Shown here: positions 8,701 to 16,641 of the stretch, in pieces | Layout: each line of letters starts with the position of its first letter | Position numbering within the stretch: the first letter of the stretch is position 1 | Assembly: GCA_947486185.1 (NCBI GenBank) | Contig: CANKTH010000010.1 | Coordinates: 1 to 64,000, forward strand | DNA length: 64,000 bases | From: Deltaproteobacteria bacterium | GTDB taxonomy: Bacteria > Myxococcota_A > UBA796 > SXON01 | Direction: 5' to 3' | The notes under the pieces: generated by a model | Database searches by the model: none | What the model was told of the DNA's origin: nothing | What the model saw: only the letters and a program-made list of their open reading frames with translations | Translations under genes and position numbers: made by a program

Positions 8701-9509
8701 ACTGCGACGATGACGACGCCTCACGCGCGCCGGGGGCCGTGGAGGTGTGTGACGAGGTCGATCAGGACTGCGACGGCGTGGTGGACGAAGACGCCGTAGA
8801 CACGGTGGCCACCTACACGGACGTCGACGGGGACGGCGATGGCGCGGGCGCCCCGATCTACGCCTGCACCTTGCCTGAAGGCGCCGCCCTCACGGCCAGC
8901 GATTGCGACGACGGCGATCCCGAGGTGTTTCCCGGCAGCGCGGAGCGCTGCGACAGCCGTGACCAGGACTGCGACGGGATGATCGATGAGGACGCCGTTG
9001 ACGCGACGGCCTGGTACCTGGACGGCGACGGCGACGGTGAAGGTGCAGGCGCACCGGTGCTGGCCTGCGACGCGCCTGACGGCGCAGTCGCGACGGCAGA
9101 CGACTGCGACGACGCCGATCCGGGCTTGACCCGGCCATGTTTGTACCCCGACATGGACCACGACGTTTTCGGCGCGGCGGATAGCCGATGCGCCAGCACG
9201 TGTCCCGGCGAAGGATGGGCGGACAATGCGGAGGACTGTGATGACGGCGACGCGTCGGTCCATCCCGACATGACCGAGGGTTTCGACGGCGTAGACCGTG
9301 ACTGCGACCAGAAGCCGGGTGATGCGTCGGTGGGCTGCGGTTGCGGCTTGGCCGACGGCGACTCAGGGTGGGGGCTTGGGGGTGTGGTGGCGGCGTTGTT
9401 GCGGCGGCGTCGGAGGCCGGCGGTGCCCCAAGCACCCTCCCAGGCGGTCACGTCGGGGGCTCGGCGCTCCGTTCGCCTTGCGCGAGGCGGGTGGCCCTCG
9501 CCGCACTAA
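5724..9509 (+). CDS. Giant FG-GAP propeller plus MopE-repeat surface protein
   Basis: 1261 residues from an ATG sharing one base with the upstream stop (TGATG), so translation is probably coupled. The N-terminus MWWVAGAWAVDLWFSA is a weak signal peptide. Residues about 25-505 hold at least six integrin-type FG-GAP Ca loops (DFDGDGTSE, DVDGDGLSE, DLDADGLGD, DLDGDGLLD, DVNGDGTAD, DLDGDPWAD). Residues about 505-1195 are twelve DCDD units with CDGxDQDCDG and WYxDxDGDG elements. The end has CGCG, a short hydrophobic stretch GGVVAALL and RRRRR, recalling the MYXO-CTERM/GlyGly-CTERM sorting tail though with a shorter TM and an extra 30 residues after the arginines. It is probably displayed on the surface and Ca-dependent. 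It is the last gene of the operon begun at 3654. Confidence 0.9.
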   Translation: MWWVAGAWAVDLWFSAESWPAAEVAADTGFAEDQELGSGLAIVPDFDGDGTSELVIGASASSRGGAEAGALLMVPRAALASGSTALEGDYAHLLGVGTYTGFAEHLLPLYDVDGDGLSELVIGADGEAGGAFYVLGGRLAGWEPDTSRADLAAIVPVTTLDGAANLGQALAACDLDADGLGDLVVSASQIDHGADAEAGALFLFNDLAGVLATDAPRVLDSDWVPAARVYGDAADRLGPELSCGVGLTGPEPYVLATSGLCQGCGRSEGYVAWWEGVPPTDALVDATRVWTVDLADVEPDESRLVVGPLGDLDGDGLLDLVVGVPGYRGAECSLGTAGLVAVRYGAIDLASPGAPALIDDADAWICGRWSNGMLGRALTAAGDVNGDGTADLVVGAVNTDADVDQDRCGRVQVLYGGGRLAGGYDDALAEVFDHTISLFDEDSGTCSAQDSTVKGRYFGRALAVGDLDGDPWADIAIGAQRYDGKRGRVWVLHGGPDLDRDGYFAAWAGGEDCDDDDADTAPRAAEHDGDGIDHDCDGYDGVGPGSGSDADGDGLDAGVDCDDAQIRATAPGAAEEADGVDNNCDGIIDEGTTAEDRDGDGLSAAQGDCDDGLPAIGLGAPEVADGLDNDCDGRVDELCANTDDDGDGYSEDDGDCDDTDARISPGVVETCDGVDQDCDGVVDPPDSVDATVCYADIDGDGVGGSAVTACVCGSAESEAGGDCDDTDAAVLPGAEETCDARDQDCDGLVDEDAVDPATWYVDTDGDGYGNLSFPYFACDAAAGTVARSDDCDDAAADVYPDGIEVCDGRDQDCDGGVDEDAIDAPTWYEDVDGDGAGDPALGVMGCAAPAGYVAAAGDCDPSDSAVSPVAFELCDGRDNDCDGTVDLGALDALTFYEDHDGDGFGDPARSAAACAAPSGSVSDATDCDDDDVTAYPGGEERCDSVDQDCDALVDEGAVDALLSYDDLDGDGAGDSASEQQICDISGRVLTAGDCDDDDASRAPGAVEVCDEVDQDCDGVVDEDAVDTVATYTDVDGDGDGAGAPIYACTLPEGAALTASDCDDGDPEVFPGSAERCDSRDQDCDGMIDEDAVDATAWYLDGDGDGEGAGAPVLACDAPDGAVATADDCDDADPGLTRPCLYPDMDHDVFGAADSRCASTCPGEGWADNAEDCDDGDASVHPDMTEGFDGVDRDCDQKPGDASVGCGCGLADGDSGWGLGGVVAALLRRRRRPAVPQAPSQAVTSGARRSVRLARGGWPSPH
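7225..9320 (+). repeat. Twelve-unit MopE-type DCDD repeat array
   Basis: Twelve DCDD (one DCDP) units. The first four are about 40 residues apart; later ones are about 60-65 residues because each gains a WYxDxDGDG insert and a C-x-x-P-x-G segment. The pattern matches the Cu-binding MopE-type family. The minus strand in this stretch is free of stops over long distances, which creates false ORFs. Confidence 0.85.
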
Positions 9510-9779
9510 ATCGCGCCTCCACGCGGCTACGCCGAGCGCCGGAGGCGGTGTCCGTGTGATCGCGCCCAGCGCGTTTGTAGCGAGGTACGTCGCGATTGGG
9601 CGATGCCGGGAAACCCGGCGTGTGGGGCTCTGTCCCGGCGTGCCCCGGCGTCCGGTCGCCGCCCTGCGGTAGTCGTCGCTCGGCGTGCGCGTGCCGTCAC
9701 GCTATCATCGTGCTGTTCCGTAGCCTCGATCCCTCATCCTTCGTACGACGGCCGAGCGCGTGTACGACCCGGAGGCTCC
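9510..9779 (+). other. Intergenic spacer before the DUF3604 gene
   Basis: 270 bases without a supported gene. A hairpin is noted separately at 9605-9619. A long in-frame extension of the downstream gene reaches back to 9603, but its residues are Arg/Ala-rich and lack a signal peptide, so it was not accepted. The promoter of the downstream gene should be here; none is obvious by eye. Confidence 0.5.
9605..9619 (+). terminator. Possible hairpin terminator without U-tract
   Basis: GCCGGG, loop AAA, CCCGGC: a perfect six-pair GC stem about 95 bases after the stop of the giant FG-GAP/MopE gene. No T-run follows, so it may only be an RNA-stabilising hairpin. Confidence 0.25.
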
Positions 9780-12542
9780 ATGCGCCTGAACTCCAAGCGC
9801 CGTCTCCCCCTCGTGCTCGGGCTCCTGGTCCCGCTGGCGCCGGCGTGTACGGCACCGCCGGAGATCGCCGTCACGCTCACCCTGGATGGTGCGGCGGTCG
9901 AGGGCCCGCTCGCCCTCGAGGCCGGCAGCGCCCACCGTTTCGGCTTCGACATCATCGCCTCGACCCCGCTCGACGCCGGGACGGTGATCGAGATCGTTGT
10001 CCCGCCCACCTTCGAGATCCCCTCGCTCGACGACGCGTCGGCCGCTGGGTACACCCAGGTGCTGCACGACGGCGATCCGGCCGAGCTGGATCGGGTGGTC
10101 CGGCTCGAAGATCCTGACGTTGTCGACGGCGCGCCGGACGACGCCGGCCGCGACGCCCAACGGTGGGTGATCACCACGACGGTGCTGGAGAGTATGCTGC
10201 CCGACGAGGGGCTCGAGGTGGTCTACGGCGCGACCGACGTGGGCGGGGGCGGCGCGCGGGTCTCGGTGTTGGCCCGAGACCAGTTCGTGTTCGAGGTCTA
10301 CCTCGGGGCGGCCGAGCTGCCCGGCGACAGCTCCGGTCATGCCGGCGCTCCCGTCGCCCGTTTCCCCGTCGCCACCCGCGCGGGTCCGGCCACGTCCGTA
10401 CGCGTATACGGTGCGTCCACCGCGCGAGCGGGCGCCTCCGTCCCGCTCCGGGTCGCCGCGACCGACGCAGGGGGCAACCTGACTGAGCGCCCGGAGCCAG
10501 GGCTACGTTGCGGGTGGCGTCGGCGGGACAGCGAGCCCGCGCTCACCACCCTGGACGCCGGCGCTGCCGCGCTCCTCGCCCCCACGACCCCGGGTCCCTG
10601 GTGGCTCGTCTGCACCCACCCGCGGCTCCCGGTGCGCACCGAGGGGGCCACGCTCATCCGGCCGGAGCGGCCTGCTCTCAGCCCCGGCGCGCCGCCCCCA
10701 TCCTACCAGGAGGATTTCGAGTCGTGGCTCCTCTGGGGTGACCTCCACATCCACTCCACCGTCAGCGACGACGCCGCCAGCTTCTCGCAGGATCCGAGCG
10801 GCTGTTACGCGACCGCGCGAGACGTCGCCGGCCTCGACATCGCCTCGGTGTCCGACCACGACCGCAGCGGCATCGCCTCGCAGTCGGAGTTCGAGACGGT
10901 CGAGATCAGCGCGACCAACGCAGCCTATGAGCCTGGTTCTTTCGTGACACTCTTGAGTTGGGAGTGGAGCGACGTCAACCCGGGCGACACCGCGATCGAG
11001 GGCGGGCACAAGATCGTGTACTACCTCCAGGGGGACGGCTCCTACTACTGCGCCTCGGCGACCGATACCGACGCGCGTTGTTCGGGCGACGTACCCCAGC
11101 TCTACAGCAACGCCGTGACGACGACCGAGAGCGCCTGTGGGCTCTGGGGCGCGCTCGCGAGCCAGGAGGCGCTGACCGATGGCGCGATCTCCGCCATCAC
11201 CGTCCCCCACCACGTCTCCAGCCTGGGCAGCCCACCGCGTACCGTCTGGAGCACGTTGCCGGACGATTGTGGAGGAGCAGCTCCGCCCTCGCGGAGCATG
11301 CAGCCGCTTGTGGAGCTGTACAGCGAGCACGGGAGCAGTGAGGGCTGGGGTGGAATCCACTCCAGCTATCTCGAAGATGAGGTGGACTGCCTCGCCGACC
11401 TTGGCCGCACGGTGCAGGAAGCACAGGAGCCGCGCTGGGGCAGGTCGGGGACGAGCCCGAGCTTCCTCGGGGTGATGGGGTCCTCGGACAGCCACCTGGG
11501 CCGCCCAGGGCTCGATCCCATCCCGGTTCGCGACAACTCGCCCACCGGTTCGTCGGGTGTTGGCGCAAAGTGTACAGAGAACAAAGGTTTCCGGTGGCGC
11601 GAGGCGGGGCTCGCCGCGGTGTGGGTCGACGCGCCGGATACGACCGAGGCCCACGACCGCGCGCGCGTCTTCCGCTCGCTCCAGCGCCGGCGCACCTACG
11701 CGACCACGGGCTCGCGCATCACGCTCGCCTGGTATCTGGAGGATAGCGTACGTGGGCCGGAAGGGGACGTCGTGGTGACGCATATCGACCAGGGCGGCTA
11801 CCCGCTCTCCGGCGAGGGGGACCTCGAGAATCCTGTGTTCGGAATCCGCGACCCAGTAGGTCACACCACGCGCCTTCGGTTGGAGGACGTCTGTCCGGGA
11901 AGCGTAGACGCTACCTTGGCGAAGGTGTCGGTGATCCGGGGGGCCGCGTCCAGCTCGGGGGCCTGGGTTTGGGAGACCCTCGAGACCTTTGAAGAGATCG
12001 ACCCCGCGACGGGCTGCCTGCTCGACGCCGAGGTGCACCTGATCGTCGACGGGAGCGTCAAGTCGCAGCTGCCTGCGGGAACGAGCCTGTTCTACGCCAA
12101 GGTCCAGGAGACTGAGCGGCTCGCGATCGAGGTCACCGAGACGAACAACCTCCTGAGGATCGGGACGAGCCTCGCCGGGGCGATCGGCTGCACGCTCACG
12201 TCTGGAAGCTGGCTGCCGGGAGACTACGCCCGGCAACTCCAGGACGATCTCAACGCCGCGAGCTGCGGCGGTTCGATGGGGCTGACGTTCACGGTCACCT
12301 ACGACGACGAGCTCGATGAGAGCTACAACACCGACTACCGCTTCCAGATCGCCGCCGACGCTATCTTCGCTATGGACAACGGGAACATCGCCTGGCCCGA
12401 GGCCACGAGCACGGCGGCGATGTTGGGGTTCAGGGGGGCGGCCAGGACCCGCGCCTCGTCCTACACTGCGGACGATCAGGTAGAGCCAACGACCAGCGCC
12501 GAGTTCGCATGGAGCTCACCGATCTGGTTGGAGTATCCGTGA
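9780..12542 (+). CDS. PHP-type (DUF3604 family) lipoprotein
   Basis: 920 residues from the ATG at 9780, chosen because GGAGG lies just upstream and the product begins MRLNSKRRLPLVLGLLVPLAPAC, a classic lipoprotein signal with the lipidated Cys at 23. Residues about 25-300 are beta-rich. From about 318 the DUF3604/PHP metallo-phosphoesterase core begins: WGDLHIHSTVSDD, SVSDHDRSG, later TVPHHVS and MGSSDSHLG, which supply the His/Asp metal ligands typical of the PHP superfamily. A beta-rich C-terminal region follows. It is probably attached to the outer membrane. The substrate is unknown; the family is widespread in marine bacteria and proteobacteria but poorly characterised. Confidence 0.85.
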   Translation: MRLNSKRRLPLVLGLLVPLAPACTAPPEIAVTLTLDGAAVEGPLALEAGSAHRFGFDIIASTPLDAGTVIEIVVPPTFEIPSLDDASAAGYTQVLHDGDPAELDRVVRLEDPDVVDGAPDDAGRDAQRWVITTTVLESMLPDEGLEVVYGATDVGGGGARVSVLARDQFVFEVYLGAAELPGDSSGHAGAPVARFPVATRAGPATSVRVYGASTARAGASVPLRVAATDAGGNLTERPEPGLRCGWRRRDSEPALTTLDAGAAALLAPTTPGPWWLVCTHPRLPVRTEGATLIRPERPALSPGAPPPSYQEDFESWLLWGDLHIHSTVSDDAASFSQDPSGCYATARDVAGLDIASVSDHDRSGIASQSEFETVEISATNAAYEPGSFVTLLSWEWSDVNPGDTAIEGGHKIVYYLQGDGSYYCASATDTDARCSGDVPQLYSNAVTTTESACGLWGALASQEALTDGAISAITVPHHVSSLGSPPRTVWSTLPDDCGGAAPPSRSMQPLVELYSEHGSSEGWGGIHSSYLEDEVDCLADLGRTVQEAQEPRWGRSGTSPSFLGVMGSSDSHLGRPGLDPIPVRDNSPTGSSGVGAKCTENKGFRWREAGLAAVWVDAPDTTEAHDRARVFRSLQRRRTYATTGSRITLAWYLEDSVRGPEGDVVVTHIDQGGYPLSGEGDLENPVFGIRDPVGHTTRLRLEDVCPGSVDATLAKVSVIRGAASSSGAWVWETLETFEEIDPATGCLLDAEVHLIVDGSVKSQLPAGTSLFYAKVQETERLAIEVTETNNLLRIGTSLAGAIGCTLTSGSWLPGDYARQLQDDLNAASCGGSMGLTFTVTYDDELDESYNTDYRFQIAADAIFAMDNGNIAWPEATSTAAMLGFRGAARTRASSYTADDQVEPTTSAEFAWSSPIWLEYP

Positions 12543-12549
12543 TGAATGC

Positions 12550-13443
12550 TCACCCCCGATCTTCGACCACGTCCCCCTCCTGGCGCACCAGTTCCACGAG
12601 GCCGTGACCGGTCGATTGTACCAGATCGGAGCGTATCCCGGCCTCTCTCAGCCGCTCACGCAGCCTCACCATGAGCACGTCCCACCGTCGGCGCAACACC
12701 TCACGCTCGGTCAACGTAGGCCACAACTGTCCCGCCAGCTCTTCCCAAGCTACCGGGTTCCCGATCGCGACGAGCTCGGCCATCACCCGCGCCATCTGGC
12801 CGCTGAGCACGAGCGGCACCCCGTCGGCCCGGTGCAGGTGAACGCTGTCGAAAAAGCTCACGATCTTCAAGGGCCCGAAGCTGTCCGCGCGGGTGGGCGT
12901 CTGGCCCGCGCTGGCGAGCGTCATGGACACGCCGCGAAAGCTCCGCCCCCCCGCCTGAAATCGAGTGCCGACTTCCAAGTCGGCGTCGGGTCCGCCCGCC
13001 AGTCGGAAGCGCCAGCGGTGCTCGTTGGGCCACAACACCGCCGCGGCTCGCTCGACCAGCCGGGGTTCAAGGCTCGGTTCGGGCTGAAATACCAACGAAC
13101 GGGTGCCGGTGAGCACCTGCGCCGGCAGGCCGTCCCCTTCGAGGCCAAGCACGTCCTTGGGCAGAGCCAGCTCTTCGACCCGGAGCTCGATCTGCGGGGT
13201 GAGCCGCACGCGGAGGCCTGGGCTCAGCTCTACCGGATCGACGGGTCTATTATCTACATAGATCCTGCGTCTTAGCGCCAGAAGCACCAGCGCGTCGCCC
13301 CTCAGGCTGACCAGGGCGTGGGCCTCGGACACCAGCGGATCGTCGATACGGAGGGCCGCGGTCCACGTACGCCCGATCAGATCTCCGGGGATCAACGTGC
13401 TGCTACGGCCATCCGGCAGGCTGAAGCGAACCCAGGCGTTCAT
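12550..13443 (-). CDS. FHA domain / winged-helix protein
   Basis: 297 residues from the ATG at 13443, the first Met after a 79-codon upstream extension that is antisense-like and overlaps the neighbour. Residues 1-95 look like a forkhead-associated domain (IGRTWTAALRIDDPLVSEAH, then VDNRPV and GLRVRL), which binds phosphothreonine. A middle region of about 110 residues is unassigned. The last 70 residues read as a winged helix of the OmpR/SARP type (WEELAGQLWPTLTEREVLRR, then LMVRLRERLREAG and STGHGLVEL). The stop of the kinase-propeller gene lies 19 bases upstream, so the two are surely co-transcribed and the FHA domain is the obvious reader of that or another kinase. FHA call good; wHTH call moderate. 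Confidence 0.75.
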   Translation of the reverse strand: MNAWVRFSLPDGRSSTLIPGDLIGRTWTAALRIDDPLVSEAHALVSLRGDALVLLALRRRIYVDNRPVDPVELSPGLRVRLTPQIELRVEELALPKDVLGLEGDGLPAQVLTGTRSLVFQPEPSLEPRLVERAAAVLWPNEHRWRFRLAGGPDADLEVGTRFQAGGRSFRGVSMTLASAGQTPTRADSFGPLKIVSFFDSVHLHRADGVPLVLSGQMARVMAELVAIGNPVAWEELAGQLWPTLTEREVLRRRWDVLMVRLRERLREAGIRSDLVQSTGHGLVELVRQEGDVVEDRG

Positions 13444-13462
13444 CTTCGCCTCCGCGGCGATT

Positions 13463-15421
13463 CTACTCCTGTTCTCCGTATGCCGCCCGCAGCTCCCCCT
13501 GGAGGTCGGCGACGGGTCGGGCGAGCCCGGAGACGTCCCAGAGCCGGGCGCTGTGGTCCCAGCTCGCGGTCGCGAGGTCGCCATCGGGCAGGAAGGCCAG
13601 GGCCGAGACGCGCTCGGAGTGCCCCGCCAAGACGAGGAGCAGGCGCGCAGTCTCGAGATCCCACACCAAAGCCCGGCCATCCAGCGTGCTTCCGGCGATC
13701 CGGCGCCCGTCGGGGGAGAGGTCCAGGTCCGCGAGCCCGCCGACCACCGGAATGCTGTGCCACGAGGCGCTCCCCGCTTTCATCCAGCGTATCTCGTCGC
13801 GCAGTCCGAGCGCGAGGGTGGTGCCGTCACTGGCGATCGCGATCGCGCCGGGCACGGAAGCGAGCGCTTCGGCCGGACCGGTCGCGCCGAGCCGCCACAC
13901 CGTGCCATCGAGGTCGAGCGCCACGGCCGAGTCGCGGCCCGGCTCGACCTCCAGATCGCCGAACACCGCGGGTTCGTTCAGCTTTTCGGGCGGCGCGTCG
14001 AGCACGGTCCACCGGTTGAGACCGCTCAGCAGATCGCTCGTGACCAACCCGCCGTTGAGCCACACCAGCCGACGGCCGGCGCTCCCGTGGGGCCAGGGAC
14101 GGAGGGCGCCGTCCGACGCGGTCATCAAACGGGTCTGCCCGGCCATGATGAGGGCGTACGCGCGTCCGTCGGGTGAACGGTCCGCCCCCTTGATCACTGG
14201 CCCGTCGGGGACCCGATAGCGCTCCACCTCGGCGCCCCCGGGCAAGGCGTGCACCCGGAGCTCGCCGTTGCCGCCGGCGAGGAGCAGGCGGTCACCGGCG
14301 GCGACGACGTCAGCGAGGCCCACCTGGGTCTCGATCCGGGTCAGCTGCCGGCCGGGCGGCGACCAGGTGCGGAGGGTACCGTCGCCGCACAGGCCCGCGA
14401 CCTGGGCGGCGACGGCGGTGACCTGCAGCTGCGGGCACGGGTGGGGGTGGCCAGAGTCGCTGGGCCACACGCGACCGTCGATGAACAGGCGGCCTGGGGG
14501 CACGATGGGCCGCCACGGCCACCCAAGCTCGGCATGGCTCGAAATCACGCTTCCATCGTCAGGATCGAGCAGCCAGACCCGCCCCGGCCGGTCCCAGACC
14601 GCCAGCCCGCCCGAGACCAGCGCGCCGCCCACCCGCTCCATCGACACAGTCCAGCGCGTCGTACCGCCGGACCAGTCGAACACGCTGTCGGCGGTCCCGC
14701 ACCAGATGCGGTCGCCGTCCGGGTGCATGACCGACCAGGTGCAGCTTGGCCCCGCGGTCTCCGAGAGGAGCTTGGGCCGCCCGGCCCTGCCAAAGGCGGC
14801 GAGCACCCCGCGGGCGCCGGGGTCCTCTCGGATCGCCAGCACCCCGACCGCGGGGGTCGGACTGGCGAGGCCCCAGTCCACCACCTGGGTCTCCCCGTGA
14901 GGTCCAATCAGGATGTTCGCCGGTTTCAGGTCGCGATGTACGATGCCGGCCTCATGCGCGGCGGCGACCGCCTCTGCGGCGGCGAGGAGGTGGCGCACCA
15001 GGGCGCGGCGGCTCAACTCGTCGGGTGTGTCGGCGAGGGCCTGGGCCAGGCTCCGGCCGCGTACCAGGCGCATCGTATAAAAGGGGCGACCATCCGGCCG
15101 GCGACCCACGTCATGGACAGCGACGATGCCCGGATGGTCCAGACGCCCGGTGATCGCCGCCTCCCGCGAGAGCCGCTCCGCCGCGCCGGGCGCACCGCTC
15201 TGTGTCGGATCAAGCTCCTTGAGCGCGACGTTTCTGCCGAAGCTGAGGTCCCGGGCCACCCGCACGACCCCCATGCCGCCACGGCCCAGCACGTTGCCGG
15301 GAACGTACCGGTCGGTCGCCGGGGGCGGCGCGGGCTCGGGACCAGCCTCAAAGGGCTGATTCTCTGCGACGCTCCAGCCGCCCCTGCTGGCGTCTGGCAG
15401 GTCGGGGGTCTCGCGGGCCAT
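13463..15421 (-). CDS. Ser/Thr protein kinase N-lobe and catalytic loop fused to beta-propeller, C-lobe absent
   Basis: 652 residues from the ATG at 15421; a 244-codon upstream extension is antisense to the glycosyltransferase gene and was rejected. Residues 39-184 carry a Hanks-type kinase: glycine loop LGRGGMGVV, Lys68, helix-C Glu87, HRDLKPAN with Asp164, and Asp182 in DWG instead of DFG. Straight after DWGLASPTPAV the kinase pattern stops: there is no activation loop with GTPxYMAPE and no C-lobe helices. From about residue 225 onward is a WD40-like propeller, clearest at the end (VSALAFLPDGDLATASWDHS, ARLWDV). No alternative frame supplies the missing C-lobe. It is followed by the FHA gene and preceded by a glycosyltransferase gene. 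Activity is doubtful; a pseudokinase or scaffold is possible. Confidence 0.8.
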   Translation of the reverse strand: MARETPDLPDASRGGWSVAENQPFEAGPEPAPPPATDRYVPGNVLGRGGMGVVRVARDLSFGRNVALKELDPTQSGAPGAAERLSREAAITGRLDHPGIVAVHDVGRRPDGRPFYTMRLVRGRSLAQALADTPDELSRRALVRHLLAAAEAVAAAHEAGIVHRDLKPANILIGPHGETQVVDWGLASPTPAVGVLAIREDPGARGVLAAFGRAGRPKLLSETAGPSCTWSVMHPDGDRIWCGTADSVFDWSGGTTRWTVSMERVGGALVSGGLAVWDRPGRVWLLDPDDGSVISSHAELGWPWRPIVPPGRLFIDGRVWPSDSGHPHPCPQLQVTAVAAQVAGLCGDGTLRTWSPPGRQLTRIETQVGLADVVAAGDRLLLAGGNGELRVHALPGGAEVERYRVPDGPVIKGADRSPDGRAYALIMAGQTRLMTASDGALRPWPHGSAGRRLVWLNGGLVTSDLLSGLNRWTVLDAPPEKLNEPAVFGDLEVEPGRDSAVALDLDGTVWRLGATGPAEALASVPGAIAIASDGTTLALGLRDEIRWMKAGSASWHSIPVVGGLADLDLSPDGRRIAGSTLDGRALVWDLETARLLLVLAGHSERVSALAFLPDGDLATASWDHSARLWDVSGLARPVADLQGELRAAYGEQE

Positions 15422-15492
15422 CCCGGAGAGTGTAGCGCATGAAGCGACCCGCGGAGGGCGCGCCGGAGCCGCGTGACCCCCGGCGGGCACCC

Positions 15493-16641
15493 TCAGGGGG
15501 CGGCCTGCTCCCAGCTCCCGAGCGACGGCGACAGCAAGTACGAGGGTGGCTCCGCGCCCGAGGCGATTCCTGAAAAAAGTTCCTGTATCGCAGAAAAAAG
15601 CATGGTGTTGTCGCGCGGCACCCAGCCCGCGAGCGCCGTCCGGAAGGCGGGGAGCTCGTCGAGAAAACGATCGAGGGTGGGCGCGTCGAGCTGCGAAGCA
15701 TGAAGCCCATAGCCGAGTTTTTCCAGGTACATCGCGTTGAGCACCTGTTCGTACTGGCCGGCGATGGGAAGGGACAACATCGGCACCCCGAGGTGGACCG
15801 CTTCGCCCATGAGCGAGTAGCCCCCGCCCGCGATCACCCCACGCGCAGCGACCAGATCGTCGACGAACCGTGTCTCCGAGAAGGGGCAGAGGGTGACGTT
15901 GCCACGGGTCTGCTCGGCGTCGGGGGCAAAACCGTAGACGCGAAACGCGCCGGGCAGGGCCGCCAGGGTCTCCAGGATGCCGGGGTTGGCGCCGGCGGTC
16001 TGGTAGACCAACACATGGTCGCCGGTGCCCGCCCGCGAGGCAGCGCCGGGCGGCCGTGCGGCGAGGATCTCGGGGCGCAGCAGGGGTGGCAGGAGCGTCG
16101 TTCGTGGTTTCCGGACGGGCGGGAAGAAGAAGCTGGTGATCAGGTAGTGCCACGCTCCCGGCACCCGGGCCTTGACCGCGAGGCGGGTCAGCTCGAAGCT
16201 CCCTTCACGGAACTCGGCGTCGTGCCTGCATCGATTGATGATCTGCATGTTGTCGATGCTGATGACGGGCAGATCGTGGACCTTGGCGTAGAGCCAGGCC
16301 CACGACTCAAAGTCAGAGATCACCACCTGCGGAGAAAAACTGCCGACCAACCTGGTGTACGCATCGATGTTGCGGAGGACGCCCACCGGGGCGCCCGCGA
16401 GGTTGGACCACAAGGACGCGCTCTTGTCGAGCTCGTTGTTCTCGTAGACGAGGTGAAGCCCGACGATAGGCTCCACCCGGATACGCGGCTCGTCGGCGAA
16501 ACGCTCGCGCAAGAAACTGAAAGCTCGCCCCGAGGCCACGACCAACACATCGTGTCCCCAAGCCGCGAGCTGACGCAATACCACCCGGCTGCGGGTGGCG
16601 TGCCCCATGCCCTCGCCGACCACGCCGTAGAGCACCTGCAT
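15493..16641 (-). CDS. MJ1255/VC2487-type glycosyltransferase (GT-B, GT28-like)
   Basis: 382 residues from the ATG at 16641, which overlaps the stop of the upstream giant lipoprotein gene (TGATG). The N-terminal Rossmann half has the acceptor-side loop GVVGEGMGHATRSR and later VISDFESWAWLYA. The C-terminal half has the nucleotide-sugar motif GGGYSLMGEAVHLGVPML followed by IAGQYEQVLNAMYLE. This matches the predicted glycosyltransferases of the MJ1255 type, relatives of MurG/GT28 that use UDP-sugars. No signal peptide or TM, so cytoplasmic or peripheral. Coupling to a large secreted lipoprotein suggests glycosylation of that protein or of its membrane partner, which is inference. Confidence 0.85.
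   Translation of the reverse strand: MQVLYGVVGEGMGHATRSRVVLRQLAAWGHDVLVVASGRAFSFLRERFADEPRIRVEPIVGLHLVYENNELDKSASLWSNLAGAPVGVLRNIDAYTRLVGSFSPQVVISDFESWAWLYAKVHDLPVISIDNMQIINRCRHDAEFREGSFELTRLAVKARVPGAWHYLITSFFFPPVRKPRTTLLPPLLRPEILAARPPGAASRAGTGDHVLVYQTAGANPGILETLAALPGAFRVYGFAPDAEQTRGNVTLCPFSETRFVDDLVAARGVIAGGGYSLMGEAVHLGVPMLSLPIAGQYEQVLNAMYLEKLGYGLHASQLDAPTLDRFLDELPAFRTALAGWVPRDNTMLFSAIQELFSGIASGAEPPSYLLSPSLGSWEQAAP

Noticed and set aside
7225-9320. CRISPR or satellite-like DNA
   Set aside because: The periodicity is fully explained by coding MopE repeats with divergent unit lengths.
13463-16153. Long N-terminal extension of the kinase-propeller ORF
   Set aside because: The extra 244 codons are antisense to the glycosyltransferase gene and lack any domain.
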